In this document: piece by piece, positions 1-11,459 of the stretch
Layout of the letters: each line of letters begins with the position of its first letter
Position numbering within the stretch: position 1 is the stretch's first letter
From: Prostheceraeus crozeri
Lineage: Eukaryota; Platyhelminthes; Polycladida; Euryleptidae
Length of the DNA: 64,000 bases
Reading direction: 5' to 3'
Assembly (NCBI GenBank): GCA_907163375.1
Contig: CAJQUW010012690.1
Coordinates: 62,001-126,000 of the forward strand
Position numbers and translations under genes: made by a program
The notes under the pieces: model-generated
The model's database searches: none
Told to the model about the DNA's origin: nothing
Seen by the model: only the letters and a program-made list of their open reading frames with translations

Positions 1-295
1 ACAATGTTCAACAACGGTCAACTGCACAGAACTTAACAACTTTTGTTGTATTAACGCTGGTGCCCTCGAGTTTGGGTTTAAAATACTGCTGGTGTTATCA
101 GCTCCAAGAATATGAAATTTTTATCAAAATCGGCCCATCCGTTCACTGACAAACTTCAAATTTGTATTTTTCCCATAGTCAGCCATTGAGTGAGTCATCA
201 CTTCCCTCACTTGAGGTCAGAAGAAATTCGAATCTCGGATCAGACAAGGGCGTGTCTCGTCTGTGCACTAGAGTTTTCAAAATCCCGACTTTTCC

Positions 296-1460
296 TGATC
301 CCGGGATCCCGGAATTGATCCCGATTTCTTTTGCGATCCCAGGATTGACAAGTTCAATGGATTTGTTGTAAAGCACAGGGTCATATACCGGGTGTACCTA
401 TGGGCTTGTGCAGGCTGAGTCATGGAGGGCTCTCAGAGGAGTTCTGAAATGTTTGAACTGTTTAATCAGCTTAGAACTTTATTGTGAGATAGACACGTGC
501 CTGAACTTCTATGACTTGGCAATGAGTTTATGTTTCAGTTTTTATATGCGGGGTATACTAAAGTATGTACTTGTAGGCCTATTGGATCATGCGGAATGAT
601 CTGATTAATGATAACAATCATAACATTGATGAAGCTAATATGTGGGGGTATCTCATTTTTATGTCCATCCGTCCAAATGACTTTTCTTACGTCTTGTAAA
701 AGCATGATGTTGTATAATACCGGTACATGTTATAGTAAACCACGCTTATTCATATATGGCTTGACCACTTTCTTAATTTGCAGACCAGTTGACTGAATAT
801 CCTGTACTGTAGATTACCTATACTCGTATAGCTTTTTTTTGCAATATCAATGAAAATGAGAAATTAATGCAGTTGGCATTCACATATCCACACAAAAATA
901 ACTCCAAGCTCAATAGGAATATGATAAAAATTTACAAAAGTACGGTAATAGAAATACATGTAGGAGAACATGTAGGTGTACATGTAGAAATACATTATAA
1001 ATGAAAAGTGATTAGTGATAATGAAATGTCTAATACAACAATGTATTGTAATGGACACAATGAACAGCGTGTAGGTGGCTGTAAGATTTAAGCATACACA
1101 TTCATCCATACACACGCGCACATCGTTCGGCGTAAACATTTTTTGCGAGTGCGTTATAATATTTGTGTGATTGGACGCCTACACACTGATATGATGAACT
1201 CCAGGAAGGACACACACGCTCTCTCGCATGAGCCAGTTAGTATCACCCTTGGGAGACGACAAGCATGCCTAGCTAAAGAACAATATCAGTCGTTTTGGCT
1301 CAAGATGAGACTGATAAAGCTGAGCAAAGCTCAAAATTCTTATAGGCATCCTACTGATTATGAGATGGTGGCGAATCCCGGGATCCCGGCTACCTAATCC
1401 CGGGATTCAGAATCCCGTAAATCCTCATCGATCCCGAGATCCCGGGATCCCGGGATGGGA
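296..1460. repeat. Two clusters of ATCCCGGGATCCCGG motifs
   Basis: GATCCCGGGATCCCGGAAT and diverged repeats occupy 296-346; a denser cluster of the same partly palindromic word occupies 1373-1457. They are about 1 kb apart and look like subterminal repeats of a DNA transposon, but I cannot define its ends. The DNA between them (and positions 1-295) holds nothing recognised. Confidence 0.45.
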
Positions 1461-1814
1461 AACCTTACTGTGCACCTGTTCACAGCAAACAATAGCATTT
1501 CCTTCACGCCGTAGGAATGATAACACTTGCGTTGCGTCCGATTAATGGAGCAGCTCATCAATGATGAAAAGGAGATGAGTGACACATGGGCCAACATGAT
1601 ATTGATATCTCAAATAGCATCGTGAAAGTAACAAAGCAGACAATCACTAATTACTTCATTTAATTAGGCAAACCACACCACTATATTTCCAGAACCAAGT
1701 GTCTCAGCTTACCAAGTATCAGCTTACCTGATCGATTATCAGCGTGCGATTAAATTTGACGAGAATATACAAAAGATATAAGAATTTTTTGTGCTGTGCA
1801 ACGATTTGTGAAAC

Positions 1815-2305
1815 GGTCTGTATATGAATATCTAAAGAGAATGACAGCTATTAAGTCAATACAATACACCAACACCCTTGATTCCCCGACCGCACTCGCC
1901 CAACCTAGGAATAGAACCGAAGTCCGCTGTGGAGACGAGCTCGCACATTCTTCACTAGGCCACGCTGACAGTTTAAAAGTAATGCGAGTGAAGGCAGAAG
2001 TAATCTCTAAGTGATATCGTGAGCATATTGTCCTATTATTTTTGACAGAACGCTACCAGCGTTTATATTGTAGCGAGACAGCATATCAGCGTATCATACG
2101 ACTACGTCACAGTCGTATTCACTCGCATTTCTTTTGAGCCGTCAGTGTGTCCTAGTGAAGACGGTGCGAGCTCGCCTCCACTGCGGACTTCGGTTCGATT
2201 CCTGGGTCAGGCAAGTGCGGTCGGGGAATCAAGGGTGTTGGTGTCTTGCATTGACTTAATAGCTGTCATTCTCTTCAGATATTCAATGAACTGCGACAGA
2301 CCTTT
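1815..2305. mobile_element. Foldback / head-to-head tRNA-like SINE pair
   Basis: Two arms of about 180 bp (about 1815-1990 and 2116-2305) are inverted copies sharing, for example, GACAGCTATTAAGTCAA at the outer end and GCGAGTG at the inner end. The right arm has TAGTGAAGACG at 2152 and GGTTCGATTCC at 2191, good matches to tRNA box A and box B at tRNA-like spacing; the left arm has a changed B box on the opposite strand. The promoters would point outwards from a unique centre. A diverged relative lies at 60908-61220. No tRNA cloverleaf was recognised. Confidence 0.65.
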
Positions 2306-3349
2306 GTTGTCAATCTCACGTATATTTAGCTGTCAGAAAAAGTTTTTCGCAGAACCTCGTTTCATGCTATCCTTGCATTCATATCAATTTGCAATTTCAA
2401 AGTCGGTGTAGTCATTTCCATCAGCGGTTTTAATCAAATTTGCCCGGCAAAAAGAAATCAGTATAAGGGGAATTTTTGCTCAGTCAGAAGGTACACATGC
2501 AATTGTGAAACCAAAGACAGCAATCGCAAGACAATGCTGCAAAACAATGCTATCGGCGTAGTGTTCTGTTCAACAGCAAAGATCGATCACTGGCGGCAAT
2601 GAGAATTCTATACAGACTCCTCATTTCAGGATTGCTCATTCGGTCGAGCAGTGATTTTTTAATTCAGAAATTAAGTTGCAAATTGCACTCATGATGTCAA
2701 CAATCTGCTCTGTTTCATGGCAAGAATTGCTGTCGCTTTGTCGTCATCACGTGTGTGAAATTACATGTAGTCTCTACAATTATGCTTGAAATGCGGAGAT
2801 ATGAGACCGATAATCAAGATTATATTATTACATGCACACATGTGAGCACGTGAGCTGATTGCTGCACTTGATGTTCAGACCAAGGGATCGGAGTCGGATC
2901 CGCCCGGAGCCGTGGTAACAGGTCGAGGCCAGAGCTGACAGGAAATACAGAGGCTTGAAGTTTTGTATGCATTTGAATTCAGTCATTTTGCTAGAAGAAG
3001 TGATGATCCTGACAATGTAGCTGAAACGAATGCAAGTGTGTCATAGCTGTAGGTGATCGTTGTAGACCTCCCAAAATCTGCTGGCCCTCATCTCCACTCA
3101 ATACATAACCTACTGCAACTCATCTATCTGGATATCAAAGGAGATCGCAGACTTTCTTAAGATGATGTTTAAGCCGATAACGCAACCGTCGGGCGAAAAG
3201 CTTTTGGTGAACAACATGCATGCACACATGCATTCTCCCCTTAAATTTAGTGCATTTATTATTCAAGCACAATATTGGTTCTTAATCATTCTTCCCTTAA
3301 TAAAAATACACGGCTATTTAGTAAAAATACTTGGAAGAAGCATTAAAAT
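2306..3349. other. No gene recognised
   Basis: No coding pattern, tandem repeat or transposon end was recognised here. Confidence 0.4.
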
Positions 3350-3840
3350 CACAGACTTAAACAGATCGCCTCTTTTTCTGTTTGACTAGAAAGTAAACAT
3401 TGGAACATGTAACGTTCATGAAATGGCGCAATCTGCTGACACACTACCATAGCAATCGAACAATGAGCAGCCAGTTCAGCATTAAACACGCCATATTGTG
3501 CGCAGTTTCAGTGACTGTTATCAGCCGGATCACACAGCAAAGAGACACAGTCGATGTCAAGTTCTACAGAGAATTTTTTTTTGCGCCTGCCAACTTTTTT
3601 TAATAATGATCGTAGGGCCCAACAATATCGAGAAAACTTTTGCGCAATGATCTGAATTTTTCGAATCTGAAGGAATCGTGGCGATCGGAGCATTTTGCAG
3701 GAATTTACTACCGACTATTTTTCCTATCTCTGCAAGGTACTAAAAATCTCTTTTTGCCCACTTAGTAAGTTCGTGCATGTGCCATCATTTTGAATCAGTT
3801 TGCACTTCTAGCAAACTGATGCAAACAATCTAATTCTGTG
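3350..3840. mobile_element. hAT-type MITE, CACAGAATTA family, old copy
   Basis: Diverged copy of the elements at 15193 and 18101, in the orientation of the latter. The ends read CACAGACTTAAA and CTAATTCTGTG; the middle shares the AATAATGATCG stretch. The flanks ATTAAAAT and ATCAAAAT agree at 7 of 8 positions, consistent with an aged 8-bp target duplication. No transposase. Confidence 0.65.
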
Positions 3841-3954
3841 ATCAAAATACATCTGATGAAGTATTTTTGACACAGAAGAATTTTGGTTCATAAATTTGCA
3901 GATATCCAATTCATTAACTTGATTGATGGCTATGCATATTAAATAAAGTGGTTG

Positions 3955-4090
3955 AATCATTTTGTTCAACTGACAGCACGATTTTCTGCCGGGAACGAGG
4001 CTGAAAATTAGACTTTTGGAGAATTCTGTACATCTTATCAATGGGTGCTACGAGTCTGCGCGTCTGCCGTGTTCTACCCAGTTCCTGGTC
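3955..4090. repeat. Dispersed repeat shared with 32455-32600
   Basis: A stretch reading GGGAACGAGGCTGAAAAT...GAGTCTGCGCGTCTGC recurs at 32455-32600 with changes (GGGAATGAGGCCGAAAAT...GAATCTGCGTGTCTGC), in the same orientation. Element type unknown. Confidence 0.5.
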
Positions 4091-4548
4091 TTATCTGACG
4101 AGCAAAATTGTCAAACACTATGCAAATCGAAGTTTTGAGAGCGCTCTCACTGTGGTCGATGTGAAAGCCTGACAAAATACTTCTTTCTCATTGATAATGC
4201 CTCAATCTAAATGAATGAATCATTAGTACTCGCCCCTGAGCGGTCGTGGAAGGGACTAAATCAGAGACTTGATCAGTCCCCCTAAACAAAGAGAGAATTT
4301 TTCATGGCTCCCCCTCGACTCATGCCTCATAATAAAAGTCATCAGTGGCATACCTGTTTTCATGCCATGTAGGCAAATAGGGTTAAAAAGTGTGAAAACA
4401 AAATCACAAAAATGGCAATCTTATTTTGAATGACTAAATAAATGTTAGATCATTACAGTAAAAATAGCTTGACCCTCTAATACAATAAGCATGGTCCACC
4501 TGACCCTGTAGCCTACTTTTTATGCTATCATTCATCGACACGCTAGAA

Positions 4549-5675
4549 CAGGGGTGTGCAACCTGCGGCCGTAGCAAATGCAAAGTGCGGCGGTGACAAT
4601 GATGAGAAGTACGGCAGTGAAAAAGAAAATCGTACATGTACAAGTATGTTGCAGATATTTCTGGAGTTCAAGGCAATCGGAGAACAATCGTCACTATAGT
4701 AGCATACTAGTCACCTTGTAACTGTCGAACACCTTTATGCCCATGCTGCTTGGAAAAATGCGCGCCCGCAGGCGCGATGAAGTCGTTCAAGCAGTTCGAT
4801 AACTCATGAACAGAATATTTTAGGGAAGTTACATTCATGCGCATTCATGGCTAGAGTCATCAGCTAAAAGAAAAAAAAGGAACAATTGCAGTTTGCTCGA
4901 ATTGTTCGCGCGCGTTAGCTTCACGACCATGACCTGAATAGGGATGCCTGCTAGAACGGTTTCTGCAGCGGTAGTGTTGTGCACTTGTGTGGAACAACGG
5001 ATTGAACAGAAAGATATTGTAATTTCTTTACGAGATAATGCATTTCTACCTTTTCAGATTTTGTGTATTTTTTATAAATAAAATGCGTTAAAATTTCAGT
5101 TGTGCTCTTATTTCACATTTGTTATTAAATCTAAAGCTCACGTTTTGGGTTGCGAAAGAAATGTATGATTAGTAATAATAAAATTACTTTATAACTTCAA
5201 TAGTAACACAAGGTAGGCAGGCTTATATAAAGGGCTCTAGAAATGCGTAGGTCTATATACGAGTGAATGACTAGAATAGACCGGCTTTATGATGGATGAA
5301 TGAATGAATTGTGTATGGCTCGTGATTCCTTTATGAATCACTACAGTAGCTTAGTTAAGTATTTTCTCCTTCGGGTGCCCTTACAAAAAACATGCTTTCA
5401 ACTTTTCAAGTGCTAATAACACCTTCAACTTGAAATCTTTTCGAGTCAAAAATGGCCGTCGGTCGTATATGGATTAACTGGCTAACTCATTCTTTACGAA
5501 GTAGACCTTTATGCGATTTTCACTGCGTCATTCATCAGTGAAAGCTAATTTGAGTAGTGCAGTATAAAGAGGATTGGCTATTGACCTAGTTGTTTGCACA
5601 CATAGTAAGTGCGGCCGTGATTCTTTCGGCCTTCGAAATGGCGGCAGAAAAATGTAAAAGGTTGCGCACCCCTTG
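4549..5675. mobile_element. Non-autonomous hAT-like element
   Basis: The left end CAGGGGTGTGCAACCTGCGG and the inverted right end AGGTTGCGCACCCCTTG are the terminal pattern of many hAT elements (CAGGGGTGTCAAAC-type ends followed by a GCGGCC stretch). No transposase is visible inside and a matching 8-bp flank duplication was not found, so it is an internally deleted or aged copy. Confidence 0.6.
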
Positions 5676-5809
5676 AGTTTTATTCTTATACCTCAGATCG
5701 TGGACACAATTGCACATTTATAATGCACATCTAATCATTTTGGGAGATGAGATGAATGTGTGTGTTGACAATCTTGAATTGCACAAGCACAAATATTATG
5801 TAAATACGA

Positions 5810-6015
5810 TACAGAAACATTATATCAATAATTAATGCCACTCTAAATGAAAACCATCAATTTTTTAAAAGTACTTATAAAAATGACCTTTAAAACTGAC
5901 CGTGCAGTAAGTCAATTTTGCCCAAATTTTTACTGAAACTTCAACATACATGCAAACTGAAAGTCACAAAAAATTGAACTTCTATCTGACATACTTTAGG
6001 AGACATAAAAAGAAG
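5810..6015. repeat. Dispersed repeat, inverted copy at 33885-34090
   Basis: Reverse-complement similarity to 33885-34090, for example GATGGTTTTCATTTAGA in one copy and its complement here. The copy at 33.9 kb directly abuts a minisatellite. Type unknown. Confidence 0.55.
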
Positions 6016-9000
6016 TTGATGAGGGGAAGGGGGCAGTCCTGACAGGGCTATGTCAGTAATTGGAGGTGCACAGAAAATGGAGTGTCTGAAATTAGCTATT
6101 AACATAATTTCATGGTGCGCATCTTATATGGAACAAAACGATGAACAAAAAGTTGATATTGTTCTCTGGTCTCACTAATAATAATAATAATGTTTATATT
6201 CAAAGTCATGATCAAAACATAACGACATAATTCAAAGTCATTCAAAGTGAAAAAGTTACTCAAAACCACATTTCAGTAAACTGGCATATATCAAAAATGA
6301 GTTTTGTCGACGTTTGGTGCGAGCAAAAATTACTTGTAGATGCATGTAGGTCTATTTCATCAGAAATTTATAATCCTACACAACACACAGAAGAGATATA
6401 GTCAAACTTAGTTCAAATTACCAGAAAAATTGTGATGGAAATATAAAATGCTTCTTGGCCGTCAATATTGACGGGAAATTCCTCTCGCAATATCACAAGA
6501 ATGTCGTCGTCAGTTCAATTCCGACTTTTTATTTTGATGGAATTTCGACGACTTCAACAATCCGTGGGAAAATAATCAAAATACAGCAAATTCAGCTAAT
6601 GGATGAACATATGGAACTTTACTCTATTTGAGTAAGAAAGTGAAGATTCTCAACTAGAATCCATTGAATGGGGATTCATGGACTTCTTGGACATCCCATG
6701 TGGGCAGACGCTTTAGACGAAATGTGAGTATATAATGAAATCCATGGTTGCACTTTCTGTTTAGGAGAATGACTGAGGCCGATGGTTGGAATCATGGAAT
6801 ATCCTAGAACTGGGTTTTCTTTGTCAGTATTCTTACATTGCAATGCAAGCAACCCGACTATGAGGCCGGAAAGTCTCATGAAGTCATTCAGAGAAATGAG
6901 GACAATTTTGCACTAACTTTGAAAATTCGTGCAAGCGGAAAATATCTAATCCTTGTATGAGAAGTGCATTACGCCGTCTGAGATGCGTGGAGGATGGTCG
7001 CAGCAATCACATCACACTATCAACTACATAGCTACACAGAAAAATGAAATAACGAACAAACAAAATAAAAACGATGGAGAACATCACAAACTTGTAATGC
7101 ATGCTTGAACCTGTCTTGTCCGACGATCTCACCTACTATGATTTCAGCTGCAGCTCCGCTGTCATAGCAGTCTTCTACGTGATCACTCTTTTGCTACGTG
7201 CCTCCTAATTCCAATTGAGTATCAAAATACTGATAAACGAATGCCTATCAGGAAGTTCTCCTTTCTATCTTTGTCACAGGGTCAAATGGAGCATGGTTAT
7301 GGACAATTTTAGTATTCGTTGCTTCCTGACAGTTCGGAACTTCTCATTGTAATTTTGTTATTTAGTGAATTCTTGTTTCCCATGTTTTTCATTTCTGCGA
7401 ATCATCTGCCGCTTCTTGCCTATTACTTAATTCCTACTTCGCAGTAGTGCATCGCAACTTCTTGACATTTTGCAGTCAAGGATTTGCTGATTCTTCTGCG
7501 AGTCACTATACCTGACTCATGTTTTTTGTGTCTTCAATTCGTGCCAGTGTTTTTCACTATGCGTGATTATGGAAATGCATCACTTCCTCAATAATTTTGG
7601 AGTCTTCCCGTGTGAAATAGAAGAACAGTAAAACCATCGTCCTCTCCACATTATCAAGAAAATTATAAACCTAGTACTTAAGATGTGATGACATTCGTGA
7701 TATCTTCGAATTGCCTTGGTAGTTGGAAGCTCTCACAGAAATCTTTGCATAAGTTATTTGGACTAGAGTGGAAAATGGCTGTTTCCTGATTTTAATTTGA
7801 GATGCTCGGTCAAGCACGTCTGCAATAGGTTGCGAATGTTGATGGTGCACTTAATCATGAGAGTAATTCTTACTCTGAGATTATTTCATAAGTTGTAATA
7901 CGGGAATATCTCACACCTAGTGCTTTCAATATTATGATTACTCGTAGATTCATGAATTTTCTCAAATGTATCATCCAGGTCCAGTGAATTCATTGAAACA
8001 ACCTTTGAATGCGAAGCGCAAATTTCAAAATTTCAGAAAGATAACGTCCTCCATTAAAACACTTTCATTGCTGCAATTCACAAATGAGATAGAATGCACC
8101 CATGAGAGCTGCAAGTCATGACAGATTCAGTTGCTCAAGCAAATTGTGATTATTATGCAATTGGAAAGCATGCTCATCTGAATCTGTTTCTATTTGTTTG
8201 ATTGACGCCTTTTGAGACTGGAGTCCGATAATTAATTTCCATATGAGACAGGAAATCCTTTAATTTTGATTATTGCACTTATATGCCAATATGAAACTGA
8301 TGATTGATGCGGTCGTTCTCACAGCGCAGAGCAGTCTGCATATTTGAAACAATTGAACTTTTGATACATTACCGATTCAGCTTCAGATGGTTGGCGTACT
8401 TGTAGTTATTACAAATTCAAGTCCAAATAAGTTCTCATTCTATCTTTACATAATTGCTTCTACTGACACAAGCAATGCTGCTTCTTGCATTGTAAAATTC
8501 ATTCGTTTTGAAAAGCTCTTTCAATATGGCTGCTAAATTCATCGGAAATATTTCTTCATTCACATGCATAGTTTTGTCATATTTCTTCCAAAAGTACATT
8601 TATCGAAGTCAGTCCGATTTTGAGATTCATTGTATAATAATTTTGATGCCACATGTCAACGTTGCCCGTTTGTAGTCAAGAAAGTATATTTTGCTATTCA
8701 GAGATCTTTTTGATGATTAAAATGAAAATATTACGTCTCAAAGCTACATATCACGTGTCGACATTCGTCACGTGTCAAAGATACCAAAATCTCACAGGAC
8801 AGTTCTTTTATCATGCGAAGCAAATCATGGAATAGGGAAGCATGAGCTTATGGGCGCAAATGAAAGGAAAAATTGAGCAATTTACGAGAGCAGTAATGAA
8901 TGACATAGTCCTGTACGTTTAGCACGGAAAATATCAGAGAATCAAAGTACGAAGATACTAGCCCTTGTTGACATTGTAATCGTGCTGACTGCTCTTTTTT

Positions 9001-9084
9001 CGTTGTAGAATTTGGACGGAATTAAAATGGTACCTCTTGCTGATTTTTTATGACGTTGATGTGGTTAAATACACGTATCTCTGC
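6016..9084. other. No gene recognised
   Basis: Long AT-rich stretch without exon-like open frames, recognisable transposon ends or tandem repeats, apart from short (AAT)n at about 6178. Confidence 0.4.
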
Positions 9085-9844
9085 AAGCAGTCACTTACCA
9101 GACAATTTATCAGCCAAATCAGTAGTCTGTCTGATGCTACGCATTATCAAACACATTTTCTGCTTATCAGACAATTTTTGTCTCATCGCACTGGCTAATT
9201 TGCTTTATTACATTTACTACATATCATACTACTTTTAAATAATATGCATGTGTACACCTTTTATCAAAGTTGGATGGCATCTTTGATAATTTTCAGTTAT
9301 GAGAATATCCAATGTTTTAAATAAGTAAAGCTCTCTTGATAGACCTAGAGGCATTGCAATAGACAGGTCTGGATATTTGACATATTGATGTCATCTTTTC
9401 ATTCTGCTTTTACAATCTACTTTGCCATTTTTAGGGGTTTATATACTTCCCTAAAATGGTTGTCGACACAACTGAAGACAACCTACAAGGTATCAGAGTG
9501 GATCAGAATGTTCATATAAGAATACGAGTGTGAGTGAGAGGGATGGAGTTAGAACGAATATGATAAGGAGTGCGTAGACATTGAAGGCTGGTGTTAAATC
9601 GTTTCAGAGTCAATATTTTTAGACAAGTAGACGGCAATGTCTGATATTTTGGCTGATAATTGTCTCCTCTTGTATGGTCTGAACAGCAAATTTTGGCTGT
9701 CCATTCTCCCACATTGTCTATTGCAATCATAGATAAACAATGTTTATCTGAACATTGTTTATTGTCATCAATTTCTATGGTTGCAATTGTCTGATCATTA
9801 TGGCTGACAAATTGTCTGTTATTTGATGATAAAACTTTACAGTG
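9085..9844 (-). mobile_element. MITE of the CACTGTAAAC / CAGACAATT family
   Basis: Reverse-orientation relative of the element at 62113-62798. Both share CAGACAATTTATCAGCCAAA near one end, CTTATCAGACAATTTTTGTC further in and a common middle. The right end is TTTACAGTG; the left end has decayed. The open frames across it follow the repeat and have no known domain. Confidence 0.65.
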
Positions 9845-10021
9845 TGGATGCTCTTGTCCAGAAACAAAACAACGCTCTGACATTCGTTAGATAAAATCAC
9901 TGATCAAGACAATTAACTTCCAAAGATCGGCTGGGCGACCGCATCAGACAACGTGTGATGAATATGTGAGGCAGTCTTCAAAGAAAGCCCATAGTCCTGA
10001 GCATCTGCTGGCCTGAGTATA

Positions 10022-10988
10022 CAATGTAAATCGCTTGATACGAAAATTACATACAAACATATACCAAAATCACATGCAATTTGAAACTAACATCTGATAC
10101 GAGATTCTCGTATGTTTACCGAGATATGGTATTTTTTCATACGAAATCTCACTTTCTTTCTCATGTGATTGGTATGCAGCGATACGAACTATTCTATCCG
10201 TGATTGGCTGTTTTACACTGAAATACGAGTTGTTGGTATGTTTTATATACGAGACCCGATTCAAATTGGTATGTGTTTCGCATGAAGAGCTTTAAGTCAC
10301 ATAGCAAAAAATATGTATATTTTACATACTACTGTCAAATATCTTTTTTCAGTAATCCCAGTCGTGAGTATATATTTTTGATAGTGTGGTGTTTAACCAG
10401 GTTAGATTTATTGTGAATTTTATGCTCTACGAATGTGTCATCGTTGCTACTTTTCTAATAACGTTGACAAGATGCTTGGTTGACTCTACTTTATGAGCCA
10501 AGTTGATTAACATCAATTCATTTGAACGATATCTTTCGTGCAACCATGTTGACTTATATATCTCAAACATAACTTTCTTTTGGGTTCATGAATTATAATA
10601 GGCCTATGTCTCTATTTCGGATTGATAATATGCTTAATTTCAAAACTGCATAATGCATAATTGTTGATGGTTGAATACTTATTGATTATTCATAAAATGC
10701 CTTAGACTTACGTGTATTAAAATCGAATTCAGTATTGGAAGTATGACTCTTGAATGTCATTAGTTGATCTTTATTGACAAAAGGCCTTAAATCAACATAC
10801 TTTGGACATGATTGGACAACTTCCTTTTAACATTGTGCTGGTATAGCTTTAGTATGTAAAGCATACCACATTTGGAATAGCGTACGAAAAACATACAACT
10901 ATATTCCAAGAGAAAACAGAAATATATCAAAAAAAAATACTTTGGCATGCGTCCTTCGTATGTGATTGGTATTGAGCGATTTACAGTG
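10022..10988 (+). mobile_element. TA-flanked MITE, CACTGTAAATCGC family, copy a
   Basis: The 967-bp element has ends CAATGTAAATCGCTTGATAC and GATTTACAGTG. A nearly identical inverted copy of the same length lies at 19872-20838. Left flank TA; right flank changed. No transposase; the 64-codon frame inside is shared between copies only because the DNA is nearly identical. Confidence 0.8.
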
Positions 10989-11371
10989 GAGGTGTATTAA
11001 CCCGCACCCTTTGACGGGGTCATTGTGAAATGCAGTCGGGATTATTTTTACATGTAACACCTGTACACAAATCATTCAAATTTTTATGTTGGACAACTGC
11101 TCAGAATATGCTGCCATATAGCAACATTGCCCGCTAAAGGATAAAATTTTGAAAAACTGCAATTGGCACTGGAAAAAATTGTAATTATACAAGGAAGGTG
11201 TTTATCCCATGACGTCCGAAATACAAGACAATGCATGAATGGCGTAAGAAGGCAGACGCATATCAAATAAATATTGAAAAATAGATCAATCTGCCAGAAG
11301 TAAGCTTATTTTCCGCAACGTGTCGAAGCACCCTACTTCGTCGTCAGGCGATAATAAAATGTTGACAAACA

Positions 11372-11436
11372 CATGCATGTAAGAGAATGAAAATGATGAA
11401 GACAATCTTCATCATTTTCATTCTCTTACATGCATG
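11372..11436. repeat. Perfect 31-bp-arm hairpin at the edge of the 7.9-kb element
   Basis: 11372-11402 and 11406-11436 are perfect inverted copies around the 3-nt loop CAA. The outer 8 bp of each arm are CATGCATG. The right arm ends exactly at the first base of the hAT-ended element at 11437, and its last 8 bp are that element's target duplication. Confidence 0.9.
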
Positions 11437-11459
11437 CAGAGGCGTCGCTAAGGACACAT

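Noticed and set aside
2150-2210. Possible tRNA gene from box A and box B matches
   Set aside because: No cloverleaf with acceptor pairing or anticodon stem could be recognised; the sequence is one arm of an inverted repeat and fits a tRNA-derived SINE better.
10070-10264. 64-codon frame repeated nearly identically at 20595-20789
   Set aside because: Identity reflects the young MITE copies a and b; the shared protein-like frame is a by-product.
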